In this document: in pieces, positions 23,561 to 31,959 of the stretch
Layout of the letters: each line of letters starts with the position of its first letter
Numbering within the stretch: the first letter of the stretch is position 1
DNA from: Bin87 sp965243255
Lineage (GTDB): Bacteria > Chloroflexota > Dehalococcoidia > Lucifugimonadales > UBA3495
Length of the DNA: 64,000 bases
Direction of reading: 5' to 3'
NCBI GenBank assembly: GCA_965243255.1
Contig: CBDEUH010000004.1
Span: 2,108,001 to 2,172,000, forward strand
The notes under the pieces: generated by a model
The model's database searches: none
Seen by the model: the letters and a program-made list of their open reading frames with translations, nothing else
Told to the model about the DNA's origin: nothing
Program-made: the position numbers and the translations under genes

Positions 23561-25219
23561 ATGTTTTCAGTAGCGGACCTGGGTCGCTCGGTAAGGCGCT
23601 CGCCGGGGGGCTGGCTGTTTGAAGGCACCAGGCGCCCGCCCGTCGTCGTGTGGGTTCCGGCGCTGCTGATTGCCGCCCTCCTGCTCACCGGCCCGGCCTA
23701 TCTGACCCTGAGGACACTGGGGGCCGGCCCGGAGGCCATCGACCTGATCTTCCGCCCGCGCACCGTGGCCGTCATCCTCCGCACCGTGGCGTTGATGGCT
23801 GCCGTGATGGTCGGCTGCGTCGCCATCGCCGCCCCGTTGGCCTGGCTCACCGTGCGTACCGACCTGCCCGGCCGGGGGTTCTGGCGGGTTGTCACCATGC
23901 TGCCGTTGGCGCTGCCCTCCTACATCGTGGGGTTCGCCATCGCCGTGGGCCTGGGGCCGCGCGGCATCCTGCAGGGCTGGCTGGAGGCGGCTTTCGCCCC
24001 GTTCGCCATAACCATCGACCGCATTCCCAGCATCTACGGGTTTCCCGGCGCCGCCTTCACGCTGGTCATCATCAGTTTCCCCTACGTCTTGCTGCCAATC
24101 CGCGCCGCCCTGTGGAACATGGACACGTCCCTGGAAGAATCGGCGCGGGTTTTGGGCCGCACCCGGCGGCAGACCTTCACCAGCGTTACGCTTCCCATGC
24201 TGCGCCCGGCCATCCTGGCCGGCGGTTTGCTGGCCGCGCTGTACGCGCTGAGCGACTTCGGCGCGGTGGCCATCATGCGCTACGAGACGTTCACCTGGAG
24301 CATATTCATCCAGTACGGCGCCGCGCTGAACCGCACGCTGGCGGCGGCCTGGTCTTTGGGACTCATTGCGCTGGCGCTGGTCGTGGTGTGGGGAGAGCAC
24401 ATGGCCCGCAACGCCGGCGGCGGCCGCTACTACCTAAGCGGCGGCGGCGCGGCCCGGCCGGCTCATCCGGTCCCTCTGGGGCCCTGGCGCTGGCCCGCCC
24501 TGCTCTATTGTGGCCTGGTGGCGACGGTTTCCCTGGGCTTGCCGGTAGCCGTGCTCGCATATTGGACCGTGAGGGGCGTGTTGGCCGGCGAGCCGTTGGA
24601 ATTGCTTTGGCGGGCGGCGGCCAACTCGGTGGGAGTCTCGGCCCTGGCCGCGGTGCTGACGGTGCTCTGCGCTGCGCCGATTGCCGTGCTGGCGGTTCGC
24701 TACCCGGGCCTGTTCAGTCGTTGGCTCGAACGGCTGGGTTTCATCGGTTTCGCGCTGCCCGGCATCGTCATCGCCCTGGGCCTGGTGTATTTCGGCGCGA
24801 ACTATGCCCCATGGCTCTACCAGTCGCTGGCCATGTTGGCAGTAGCGTACGTAACCCTGTTCCTGCCGGCCGCGGTGGGATCGTTGCGGACGTCCCTGGT
24901 TCAGGTGCGCCCCGAGTTTGAGGACGCCGCCCGCAGCCTCGGCAAATCTCCGCTGACCGTGCTGTTCACCGTAACGCTCCCGCTAATCCGGCCTGGTATC
25001 CTGACGGGCGCGGCGCTGGTATTCCTCCTGACCATGAAGGAGTTGCCGGCCACGCTGATTCTGAGTCCCATCGGGTTCACCACCCTGGCGTCCTCCATCT
25101 GGGCCGCGGCCGAGGAGGCGTTCTTTGCCCGCGCCGCTGCGCCGGCTCTGCTTCTCGTCGCGGTCTCATCGATTCCGTTGGCCCTCATCACGATGCGCGA
25201 GGAACGGCGACACGCCTGA
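23561..25219 (+). CDS. fbpB: Ferric iron ABC transporter permease, two fused domains (FbpB type)
   Basis: A 552-residue inner-membrane protein with about 12 helices in two homologous halves. Each half carries the EAA loop that contacts the ATPase: EESARVLGRTRRQTF (about residue 193) and EDAARSLGKSPLTVL (about 453), each followed by TLP..RP.IL.G. Fused double permeases of this kind are typical of the FbpB/CysT-like iron family. Starts 37 bp after the regulator gene; the HTTM gene starts 10 bp after its stop, so the three are probably cotranscribed. Confidence 0.87.
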   Translation: MFSVADLGRSVRRSPGGWLFEGTRRPPVVVWVPALLIAALLLTGPAYLTLRTLGAGPEAIDLIFRPRTVAVILRTVALMAAVMVGCVAIAAPLAWLTVRTDLPGRGFWRVVTMLPLALPSYIVGFAIAVGLGPRGILQGWLEAAFAPFAITIDRIPSIYGFPGAAFTLVIISFPYVLLPIRAALWNMDTSLEESARVLGRTRRQTFTSVTLPMLRPAILAGGLLAALYALSDFGAVAIMRYETFTWSIFIQYGAALNRTLAAAWSLGLIALALVVVWGEHMARNAGGGRYYLSGGGAARPAHPVPLGPWRWPALLYCGLVATVSLGLPVAVLAYWTVRGVLAGEPLELLWRAAANSVGVSALAAVLTVLCAAPIAVLAVRYPGLFSRWLERLGFIGFALPGIVIALGLVYFGANYAPWLYQSLAMLAVAYVTLFLPAAVGSLRTSLVQVRPEFEDAARSLGKSPLTVLFTVTLPLIRPGILTGAALVFLLTMKELPATLILSPIGFTTLASSIWAAAEEAFFARAAAPALLLVAVSSIPLALITMREERRHA

Positions 25220-25229
25220 CTGGCTCACC

Positions 25230-26678
25230 ATGACGGGCGTCTTGCCGAGCCTATCCGCCCCCGTGGCGCGGTTCATGGACCGCCGGGTGGATGGATCTTC
25301 CGTCGCCGCGTTCCGGGCGCTGTTCGGCCTGCTGGGACTGATCGCGGTGGTCCGCTTTTTCGCCCATGGCTGGATCCAGCCGCTTTACATTGAACCCGAC
25401 CATCACTTCGCCTACCTCGGCTTCGGCTGGCTGGAACCGTGGCCCGGTTGGGGAATGTACGCCCACTTCGTCGCCCTGGGGTTGCTTAGCGTGGGGATCG
25501 CGGCCGGTTATCGAACGCGACTGTGCGCCGCGCTGTTCTTCGTCGGCTTCACCTACGTCGAGCTGCTGGACCGGACGACGTATCTGAACCACTACTACCT
25601 CATGAGCCTGGTCGCCCTGCTGTTGGCGGTGCTGCCGGTGCATCGCGGGAGTGTCCCGCTGTGGACGATTTGGACGCTGCGCGCGCAGGTGGGCGTCGTC
25701 TATATCTTTGCCGGCGTCGCCAAACTCAACCCGGATTGGCTGTTCCACGCGCTGCCGATGAGAATCTGGCTCTACCAGAATGGCCATCTGCCCATGGTTG
25801 GCGCAATGCTGCAGGAAACGTGGGTTGCCTACGCGATGAGTTGGGGCGGAGCCCTGTTCGACCTGGCCATCGTGCCCACGCTGGTGTGGCGAAGGACCAG
25901 GGCGTTCGCCTACGTTCTGCTGGTTGCATTCCACCTGGCGACCTGGATTCTATTCCCGCAGCTTGGCATTTTCCCCTGGCTGATGATCGGGCTGTCCCTC
26001 ATCTTCTTCGATCCCCACTGGCCGCGGGTGCTGTTGCAACGGATGCGATTGCCAACGCTGCGGCCCGGTAATGCTACTCAGTCATCGCCAAGCCGGCCCC
26101 GGCTAACATTGGTGATCGTGTTGGCGCTGGCGTTGTTTGCCGTCGTTCAGCTGGCCCTTCCATTGCGCCACTTCGCGTACCCCGGCAATGTGCGGTGGAA
26201 CGAGGCGGGTTACCTTTTCGCCTGGCGCGTGATGCTCACCGAAAAGGTTGGGTTCGTTCAATATCGTGTGCGCGAACCCGGCAGCGGTCAATCCTGGCTC
26301 GTCCAGCCCGAAGAATACCTTACGCCGCTGCAGCTCGAGCGTATGGCGTTTCAACCGGATTTGATCCTGCAGACGGCCCACATCATCGCGGATGACTTTA
26401 TGAACCGCGGTTATCCCGACGTAGAGGTGGCCGCCGATGCCTTCGTGAGCTTCAACGGACGCCCCAATGCTCGCATTGTCGATCCCGACGTCAACCTCGT
26501 CATGATGCGTCCCGGCCTTGGCCCGAAGCAATGGGTGTTGCCCTACGCAACCGACGACCTCGCGGTCGTCCCGCCGCCGGCCAAACTGCGGCCGCCCTGG
26601 CCCTGTCTATTGCCACAGGTCGGGATCAGGTCGGTTCATCAGTCGGAAACCCAGATATCCGTACCAGATTACCAATAG
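25230..26678 (+). CDS. HTTM/VKGC-like membrane protein
   Basis: A 482-residue protein with an N-terminal bundle of about seven helices typical of HTTM (vitamin-K-dependent gamma-carboxylase-like) proteins: FMDRRVDGSSVAAFRALFG at the start, LLDRTTYLNHYYLMSLVALLLAVLPVHRG and VYIFAGVAKLNPDWLFHALPMRIWL. The C-terminal 150 residues are soluble (DDFMNRGYPDVEVAADAFVSFNGRPN). The ATG at 25230 lies 10 bp after fbpB. From memory, HTTM proteins accompany imelysins in iron-regulated loci such as cyanobacterial irpA-irpB. Its last codons read through into a convergent gene, and a remnant of a second HTTM 3' end lies at 27385, so this C-terminus may be altered. Confidence 0.8.
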   Translation: MTGVLPSLSAPVARFMDRRVDGSSVAAFRALFGLLGLIAVVRFFAHGWIQPLYIEPDHHFAYLGFGWLEPWPGWGMYAHFVALGLLSVGIAAGYRTRLCAALFFVGFTYVELLDRTTYLNHYYLMSLVALLLAVLPVHRGSVPLWTIWTLRAQVGVVYIFAGVAKLNPDWLFHALPMRIWLYQNGHLPMVGAMLQETWVAYAMSWGGALFDLAIVPTLVWRRTRAFAYVLLVAFHLATWILFPQLGIFPWLMIGLSLIFFDPHWPRVLLQRMRLPTLRPGNATQSSPSRPRLTLVIVLALALFAVVQLALPLRHFAYPGNVRWNEAGYLFAWRVMLTEKVGFVQYRVREPGSGQSWLVQPEEYLTPLQLERMAFQPDLILQTAHIIADDFMNRGYPDVEVAADAFVSFNGRPNARIVDPDVNLVMMRPGLGPKQWVLPYATDDLAVVPPPAKLRPPWPCLLPQVGIRSVHQSETQISVPDYQ

Positions 26679-27287
26679 CACGTAGAATCCCCTGGCCAGG
26701 GTGGTGAAGGTGTCGCGGCCGTCATTGTTGACTACGGCTATGACGAAAAAGACCATGACGGCCAGGCTGACCAGGGCAGCCAACAGGGAGATTACCCGGT
26801 TGAATTCCTCCCTGGTGGAGAGGCCCAGCGCGAAAATGAAGCCGCCAAACCCAAAAGCAATGCCGCCGGCGTAGAGGAAAGCGGAGCCGACATGATAAAC
26901 GGGAACGCTCCCCCTGATCTGGTCACCGGTCTGGGCATCGGCCAGAATGAAGTCCATGCCGCCGGCCAGGATCCAACCGGCCAATCCAACGAAGATTATG
27001 AAAAAGCCCATTTGGACCAGCGCCTTGCCGTTGCCCTGCAGGGTTACATTCCGCATCAGCGCGTAGAGGCCCGAGAGGATTATGACGAGGCCAAGGATTA
27101 TCCCTATGTTGGTTACCTTGGTCAGCACGGCGTTGGCGCCCTTGGCTGTTATGGAGCCAATAGCGTCGGACACGTCGGCGCTGTCTATAAAAATCCCGCC
27201 CGGCTCCATGAGAAAGAAGACGAAGGCGATTACCGGCCCGAATATGAGGGACAGACCGGCCAGCCGGTTCACGGATATCGTGCCCAT
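26607..27287 (-). CDS. Polytopic membrane protein, unknown function
   Basis: A 226-residue protein with about six helices: GLSLIFGPVIAFVFFL, NIGIILGLVIILSGLYALM, GFFIIFVGLAGWILAGGMDFIL, AFLYAGGIAFGFGGFIFALGL, LLAALVSLAVMVFFVIAVV and a last one near the C-terminus. No catalytic motif is recognised; the organisation resembles small DUF4386-like membrane proteins, but I cannot assign a family. It overlaps the 3' end of the convergent HTTM gene by 72 bp and appears inserted between two versions of the HTTM 3' end. Confidence 0.7.
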   Translation of the reverse strand: MGTISVNRLAGLSLIFGPVIAFVFFLMEPGGIFIDSADVSDAIGSITAKGANAVLTKVTNIGIILGLVIILSGLYALMRNVTLQGNGKALVQMGFFIIFVGLAGWILAGGMDFILADAQTGDQIRGSVPVYHVGSAFLYAGGIAFGFGGFIFALGLSTREEFNRVISLLAALVSLAVMVFFVIAVVNNDGRDTFTTLARGFYVLLVIWYGYLGFRLMNRPDPDLWQ

Positions 27288-27384
27288 GTTTGCACCGCCC
27301 TTAAGTAACGTGGCAAGAAGAACCCATCGGGTTCAATTCCTCTTAGCGCACATCCTAACGCCAGAGTTGTGGCGTCGCAATATA

Positions 27385-27479
27385 GGCGAATGCCCGGCAT
27401 TGGCCCGAAGCAATGGACGTTGCCCTATGAAACCGCCGAGTTCGCCGTCGTCTCGCCGGCCCAACCCCGGTCGCCCTAG
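27385..27479 (+). pseudogene. Remnant of a second HTTM gene 3' end
   Basis: Translating from about 27385 gives GIGPKQWTLPYETAEFAVV and then SPAQPRSP before a stop at 27477. The intact HTTM gene reads GLGPKQWVLPYATDDLAVV at 26517. The upstream part of this copy is missing. Either a tandem HTTM duplicate was deleted, or this is the original 3' end separated by insertion of the membrane-protein gene. The stop overlaps the end of the imelysin gene. Confidence 0.7.
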
Positions 27480-28579
27480 CCGCCGTCGCCGTCCGTATCG
27501 GCAAACCCCACGGTTACCCCCAGCAGGCTCACCACCTCGGTGTTGAGGGCGCGTTGCAACTCCTGCACCTGTTGATGGGCCGCCCGGGCCGGGCCGGGAT
27601 CCTCCAGCACTGTTGATTGCAACGGTTCTTGCAATTCGTCGATCGCCGCCAGCGTGGCGGTGAAATGCCCGCGCATCCGGTCGTCGGCTTCCTGGGATAC
27701 TCCGCGCACCAGATCGCTTACTCCAAGGCCGGCTTCGGTATCGGCGCCCAGGTACACGTCCTGCATTCCCAGCACCTGGTTCCGCAGGTCAGCAACCCCA
27801 TTATCGGCGCCGCTACCGGGTATCGCCGACGGGTCCGGCTGTCCGCCATTAGCTCCCAACGCCTTACCCAGCCGCATATCGTTGATGCTGCGGCTTATGA
27901 AGACCGAGGTGCGCACCAATTCGTCAATGGCCTGTTGTTCCACCAGCGCAACGCCGGCCGTACCCTTGAAGTAGCCGGCGTAGCCATCACCGCCGGCACC
28001 CTCGCCGGTCCACTCGACCAGTACGGCGGCCATTTCATCCGAAACCACGTTGCCCAAGGCAGTCAGGTACTGACAGCGTATCCCGCCGGAATCTTCCAGG
28101 GACGACAGTATCTCGGCGTCCTGTCCGAAGATCACGTATTCAATGGCTCCCAGGCCGCGTTGCGTTGACCCGAAAAACTCCCGGACTTCGTCCGATGAGA
28201 CGGAATCCCTCTTGGCGAGGGTGGCTTCAATCCGCTCCCCGTCAATTGGCGACCAGTCAACCAGGGTTCTGGAGCGTCGGTCCATGACCGGGCCGAACCA
28301 GGTAGCCTGCGACCGCAGCCACGACGCCCGGGCATCCCGCCACGCAGCTCGCGCGACGGCAAGGTTCTCCGGGTTGGGATTGGCGCACAACGCATCCAGA
28401 GCATCGCGCATTTCGCCCATCTCGACCGCGACCGCTTGAAAACGCGGCACGATCAGTTCATCGGTGACGCTGGCCAGCACGTCCTGCCGAGAAGCCGGAG
28501 GCTCGCCGGAGCAGGCGATGGCCAGCGCCGGCGCCAGGGTCAAGAACAGCAGCAAGCTTGTGGTTCGTAACAGCATCAC
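27476..28579 (-). CDS. Imelysin-family lipoprotein B (EfeO/IrpA-like peptidase M75 fold)
   Basis: A 367-residue secreted protein. A hydrophobic leader ends ALAIAC at a lipobox-like site. ARAAWRDARASWLRSQATWFGPVMD and GAIEYVIFGQD are imelysin landmarks. In the family motif GxHxxE the histidine is replaced (GLGAIE), unlike its paralogue at 30049. DVYLGADTEAGLGVSDLV and a C-terminal four-helix pattern follow. Imelysins are iron-regulated surface proteins thought to bind iron or haem. Its ATG overlaps the DHOR stop by 4 bp, so the genes are translationally coupled. Confidence 0.85.
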   Translation of the reverse strand: MMLLRTTSLLLFLTLAPALAIACSGEPPASRQDVLASVTDELIVPRFQAVAVEMGEMRDALDALCANPNPENLAVARAAWRDARASWLRSQATWFGPVMDRRSRTLVDWSPIDGERIEATLAKRDSVSSDEVREFFGSTQRGLGAIEYVIFGQDAEILSSLEDSGGIRCQYLTALGNVVSDEMAAVLVEWTGEGAGGDGYAGYFKGTAGVALVEQQAIDELVRTSVFISRSINDMRLGKALGANGGQPDPSAIPGSGADNGVADLRNQVLGMQDVYLGADTEAGLGVSDLVRGVSQEADDRMRGHFTATLAAIDELQEPLQSTVLEDPGPARAAHQQVQELQRALNTEVVSLLGVTVGFADTDGDGG

Positions 28580-30033
28580 AGCGACTCCAGAAAACGCAGC
28601 AGCGCCTCCCGCTCCTCCCGAGACATCTTGCGGAACTCCTCACGTGCAGCCAGGCCCTCTCCGTCGTGCCACAGGATGGCTTCGGCGATGTTGCGGGCGC
28701 GCCCATCATGCAGCAGCCTGGTGTGGTTGTTCACGTTTTCGATCAACCCGATGCTCCACAGGGGAGGCGTGCGCCACTCCCGGCCATCGGCCAGAAAGTC
28801 GGGCCTTCCGTCGGCCAACCCCTCGCCCATGTCGTGCAGCAGCAGGTCGGTGTAGGGGAATATCACCTGGCCGGATACGGCCGTCACCTGGTGTTGGCCG
28901 GTGGTATGGCTGGGGGTGTGGCAGGCTACGCATCCGGCTTTGAGGAAAAGCCCGGCTCCCTCTTTCACCTGGGGGTCGTCGGCGTCCCGCATGGCCGGCA
29001 CGGCCAACGTCTGGTTGTAGAACACCACCTTGCCCAACCGCTCTTGGCCGATTTCAGGGGCGCCCCCGTTGGGAGCCGACTGACAGCTTATCTGCTGGGC
29101 GGGGCAGTTTTCCTCGCGAAACAGGGGCGAGGTGATGCCGATATCCCCGTGAAAGGCGCCGGCGATTTGCTGCTCCAGGGTGGGCACGTTGGCCTTCCAG
29201 CCGAATCGGCCCAGCCGCGTTTCCCCGTCGCGCACGCTCCATACCATGTTGGCGCGCCCGGAGATGCCATCGCCGTCGGCGTCGTCGGGGTCTGCCCTGG
29301 CGATGATGTCCGACTCCGGTATCGCCTCCAGCAACCCCATGCCGAACACCGAGGGAGCGATGCGGGGCGAAACCATCAGCTCAGGGTGCATCGGGCCGAA
29401 GGCGAGTTCGGAGAAGGAGTACTCAGGCTGCAGCAACGTGTACGGAGTACCGTCCTCGTATTCACCGGCTACTTCCTGGTAATTGACCAGGAAACGACCT
29501 TCCGGGGGTACGGTAAGAATTCCCCGGTCTTGCAATTGTCCGCCGTATGTTGGGTCTCCAACCGGACCGCCGGTCGCTGGGTCAACGCCGGGTATGCTGA
29601 GCCGGAACAGCAGGCCCCGCTCAGGGTCGTCGGCGTTGGCAGGTGGCTGGGCACGCCCGTCCAGGGTGTGGCACGACGAGCAGGACTGGGCGTTGAACGT
29701 CGGCCCCAATCCGTCCCTGGCTTCGGTGGATGCCGGCGCGGTTACCCAGTTCTGGGTGAAGAAGCTGTCGCCCACCTCAAATACGCGACGCTCCGGGTTG
29801 CTCAAGTTGGGGGCGGCCAGCGCGAACGAGTTGCGGTTGGTGGTGGCGATGGTGGTGTCGCCGCCGGGACGAGCCTGCAGCAGCGCGTCTATCTCCGCTT
29901 GGCTGGGTCCGATTTGGGTATCGCGGACCAGGAACCACACCAGCATAGCCATGGCCACCAAGCCAAGGATGAACGCAAGGCCGTAGCGCAGCAGCCCGGC
30001 CTTGCGCAAGCTGGCGATACGGCCAGTGAGCAT
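28576..30033 (-). CDS. Di-heme oxidoreductase (DHOR/thiol oxidoreductase-like)
   Basis: A 485-residue c-type cytochrome with one N-terminal membrane helix (GLAFILGLVAMAMLVWFLV). Two haem-binding sites are present: CSSCH near residue 119 and CVACH near 374. GLGPTFNAQSCSSCHTLDGR, SPRIAPSVFGMGLLEAIPE and GRFGWKANVPTLEQQIAGAFHGDIG are DHOR signatures. The enzyme faces the periplasm. DHOR genes flanked by imelysin genes form a recurrent iron-linked operon; a ferric-iron or thiol redox role is suspected but unproven. The start is 15 bp after the imelysin A stop. Confidence 0.88.
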   Translation of the reverse strand: MLTGRIASLRKAGLLRYGLAFILGLVAMAMLVWFLVRDTQIGPSQAEIDALLQARPGGDTTIATTNRNSFALAAPNLSNPERRVFEVGDSFFTQNWVTAPASTEARDGLGPTFNAQSCSSCHTLDGRAQPPANADDPERGLLFRLSIPGVDPATGGPVGDPTYGGQLQDRGILTVPPEGRFLVNYQEVAGEYEDGTPYTLLQPEYSFSELAFGPMHPELMVSPRIAPSVFGMGLLEAIPESDIIARADPDDADGDGISGRANMVWSVRDGETRLGRFGWKANVPTLEQQIAGAFHGDIGITSPLFREENCPAQQISCQSAPNGGAPEIGQERLGKVVFYNQTLAVPAMRDADDPQVKEGAGLFLKAGCVACHTPSHTTGQHQVTAVSGQVIFPYTDLLLHDMGEGLADGRPDFLADGREWRTPPLWSIGLIENVNNHTRLLHDGRARNIAEAILWHDGEGLAAREEFRKMSREEREALLRFLESL

Positions 30034-30048
30034 GAGTAGCAGCGACAG

Positions 30049-31257
30049 CTATACGGAGGTGTTAATGGTGAAGCCGAAAGCGGCCGCGCCTTCCACGATG
30101 GTGTCCGCCTGCTTCTCCAGGGCCTCGATGGTGCTGAGCACCTGGGATCGACCGAAGGCGCTGTCGGACGCGGTGTCGGTGAGGTGCTGGTCGAAGGGGT
30201 CCGGGATGTTGTGAGCCAGGCTCACGGCGACCCGGGTTTCCTGGGCCAGCCGGTCGGCCAAAGCCTCATTGTCGGCGGCGAACAGGTCGATGATGCCGGG
30301 GCCGGAAACCACGCCGTAATCCCCGGTGAGCACCATGCGCACGCCGATGGCGTTGCCGACGATGTCGGCGACGGTGTTGTCCGAGAAGCAGGAATGCTCA
30401 TCTTCCTGCGAGCGTTCCGAGTAAGCGACAAACATGCGCTCGCCGGCCAGCTCGCCCTTGCTGAGGGCGCCGGCGCCGGTGATGATGTTGACCAGGGCAT
30501 CGTCTGCGGGCATTGCCATGAACTCGGCGCGGTAGTTGCCGCCGCCGGGGGCCCAGGCGTCAACCATGTCCTGCAGGTGGCCGAGCAAAGTGTCGGACGC
30601 TACCGCCAGGTATTGGGCGCGCCGGTCGGCGTTGTCGTTGGTGGTGTAGTCCTCCACCGGGCGGGTGCCGGGGCCGTTTTCGTTCAGGTCTTGCCCCCAG
30701 AGCAGGAACTCGATGGCGTGCCAGCCCGTGGACACGTTCTCCTCGCCGCCTTCCTCATTGAGGGAAATGATGAGATCGGCGTCGATCACAGGATACTCGT
30801 CGGGCATGTTGATGATGCCGGCCGCGGGGTTGCCCTCAACGTAGTCAAGGTAGGACTCGTCCATGGGCCAGGCGTTGATCAGACCCTCCGGGCCGTTCTC
30901 TTCATTGTCGATGGGGCCGCCGTAGAAGCGGAAGACCTCGGTGGGGCCGTAGTCGGCCCGGGCGCGGAGCCAGGCGCGCTTGGCGGCGTCGAGGCTGGCG
31001 GGGTTCGGGTTGGCCAGGAAGGCGTCGATGGCGGTGTCCATCACCCGGGCTGACGCCAAGCTCTGGGAGTACAGCCCGTGCACGCCGTTGGCGTAGTGGG
31101 CGACGACTTCACCTTTGAGAGCTTCCACATCGACTTTGGGCTCTTCCATCATGGCGGCCGGCGGTTCTGCCCCGTTGGCGCAAGCCATTGCCACCAGCAG
31201 CAAGCATAGCGCCAGCACTGGCGCTGCCATCAGCATTCTGATCGGGGTTAGATCCAT
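30049..31257 (-). CDS. Imelysin-family lipoprotein A
   Basis: A 402-residue protein. The ATG at 31257 with GGAGG 5-6 nt upstream is chosen over a much earlier open frame. The leader ALCLLLVAMAC has a lipobox-like end at C26. The imelysin motif GxHxxE is intact: G178-W-H180-A-I-E183 in GWHAIEFLLWGQD. FYGGPIDNEENGPEGLINAWP and DEYPVIDADLIISLNEEGGEENVSTG match iron-regulated IrpA/EfeO-like proteins. First gene of an imelysin-DHOR-imelysin operon read from a TTGACT-CACAAT promoter. It should bind iron or haem on the outer face of the membrane. Confidence 0.9.
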   Translation of the reverse strand: MDLTPIRMLMAAPVLALCLLLVAMACANGAEPPAAMMEEPKVDVEALKGEVVAHYANGVHGLYSQSLASARVMDTAIDAFLANPNPASLDAAKRAWLRARADYGPTEVFRFYGGPIDNEENGPEGLINAWPMDESYLDYVEGNPAAGIINMPDEYPVIDADLIISLNEEGGEENVSTGWHAIEFLLWGQDLNENGPGTRPVEDYTTNDNADRRAQYLAVASDTLLGHLQDMVDAWAPGGGNYRAEFMAMPADDALVNIITGAGALSKGELAGERMFVAYSERSQEDEHSCFSDNTVADIVGNAIGVRMVLTGDYGVVSGPGIIDLFAADNEALADRLAQETRVAVSLAHNIPDPFDQHLTDTASDSAFGRSQVLSTIEALEKQADTIVEGAAAFGFTINTSV

Positions 31258-31348
31258 CAGGAACCTCCTAACATTTTCTACGGGATGACATCCGGCCCTT
31301 GAGCCTGTATGCCAACACAATTCCGGCTTCGCCCCGTAATTCGGCGTT

Positions 31349-31377
31349 ATTGTGTCTATCAATATCATAAAAGTCAA
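31349..31377 (-). promoter_or_regulatory. Promoter of the imelysin operon with possible iron box
   Basis: Minus strand: TTGACT (31377-31372), 17 nt, CACAAT (31354-31349). The spacer holds two GATA-like hexamers (GATATT, GATAGA); on the plus strand GTGTCTATC at 31352 matches the box repeated before fbpC. Confidence 0.5.
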
Positions 31378-31696
31378 GGGGGCCTTCTTTGGTTTTCGGT
31401 GGCTAACGTATGTTCGTCGTAATATAAGGTACATCGTGCAGTTCAGTCATCAAACGTCGGGCCCGCGCTGAATTTCACTTGCCAGCGCTCCGTAGCCGGG
31501 TCTTGCGCCCGCGTCCGGCGGCACGAATGAAAACTGGCCGGTCGTTTTGACGTAGCCCCATGGCGATGAGCGGCCTGGGTCCACCTCGTTGAGCGCCTTG
31601 CGCGCCAGCGTGCAGAGGCTCGAACCAGCAGGCTCAGCTGGAATGCAGGCCGAAAACGTAAAATACGGAACGTCAAAAGAAATTGTTCGTGGGGGA

Positions 31697-31725
31697 TTGA
31701 CAAATGATTTCGTATGCACTAAATT
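31697..31725 (+). promoter_or_regulatory. Strong sigma-70-like promoter
   Basis: TTGACA (31697-31702), exactly 17 nt, TAAATT (31720-31725). It points to the terminator at 31838 and the operon starting at 31960. Confidence 0.65.
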
Positions 31726-31731
31726 AGCGTC

Positions 31732-31877
31732 GCCATGTACACGCTGATAGCGTTTACGTGGCTAGAATTGCAAAGAATATCGGCGGGTTGCTATAGCGGC
31801 AGTGATCCTCCGGTAATACGCCCCTTCCTGGCTACCGGCCTTGCCGGCACCCTCCTCCCGGCAAGGCTGAGTTTTTT
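31732..31877 (+). ncRNA. Candidate small RNA or attenuated leader
   Basis: A transcript from the promoter at 31697 would run about 145 nt and end in an intrinsic terminator: a perfect 10-bp stem (31838-31847 with 31858-31867), a 10-nt loop and six T at 31872-31877. No reading frame with a ribosome site lies between. It could be a free small RNA or a leader whose terminator controls the downstream operon. An alternative CCGG-based stem (31835-31847) could compete with the terminator. Confidence 0.5.
31838..31877 (+). terminator. Intrinsic terminator upstream of the glycosylation/iron operon
   Basis: GCCTTGCCGG pairs with CCGGCAAGGC, then TGAG and TTTTTT. No annotated gene precedes it on this strand. 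Confidence 0.75.
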
Positions 31878-31959
31878 GAACGATGGCTGAGGATCCCTGC
31901 CTGACCAGGCCGGGTCCCATCGACCGACAGTAGCGAAGAGGCGGTTGAAGGAGACGCAA

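Larger units (their letters stand above)
31258..31959. other. 702-bp divergent intergenic region of the iron island
   Basis: No convincing protein gene. A minus-strand frame at 31450-31719 (89 codons, ending SSPWGYVKTTGQFSF...) is possible but has no ribosome site or recognised family. The region holds the imelysin promoter (31349-31377), a near-consensus plus-strand promoter (31697-31725) and an intrinsic terminator (31838-31877). Confidence 0.6.

Noticed and set aside
31230..31275. GTTAG...CTAAC inverted repeat as a DtxR box at the imelysin start
   Set aside because: The arms are 17 bp apart and the half-sites are formed mainly by the ribosome site; too weak to claim.
31450..31719. An 89-codon minus-strand frame in the iron intergenic region
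   Set aside because: No ribosome site, no recognised motif, and it overlaps a strong promoter; left as part of the intergenic description.
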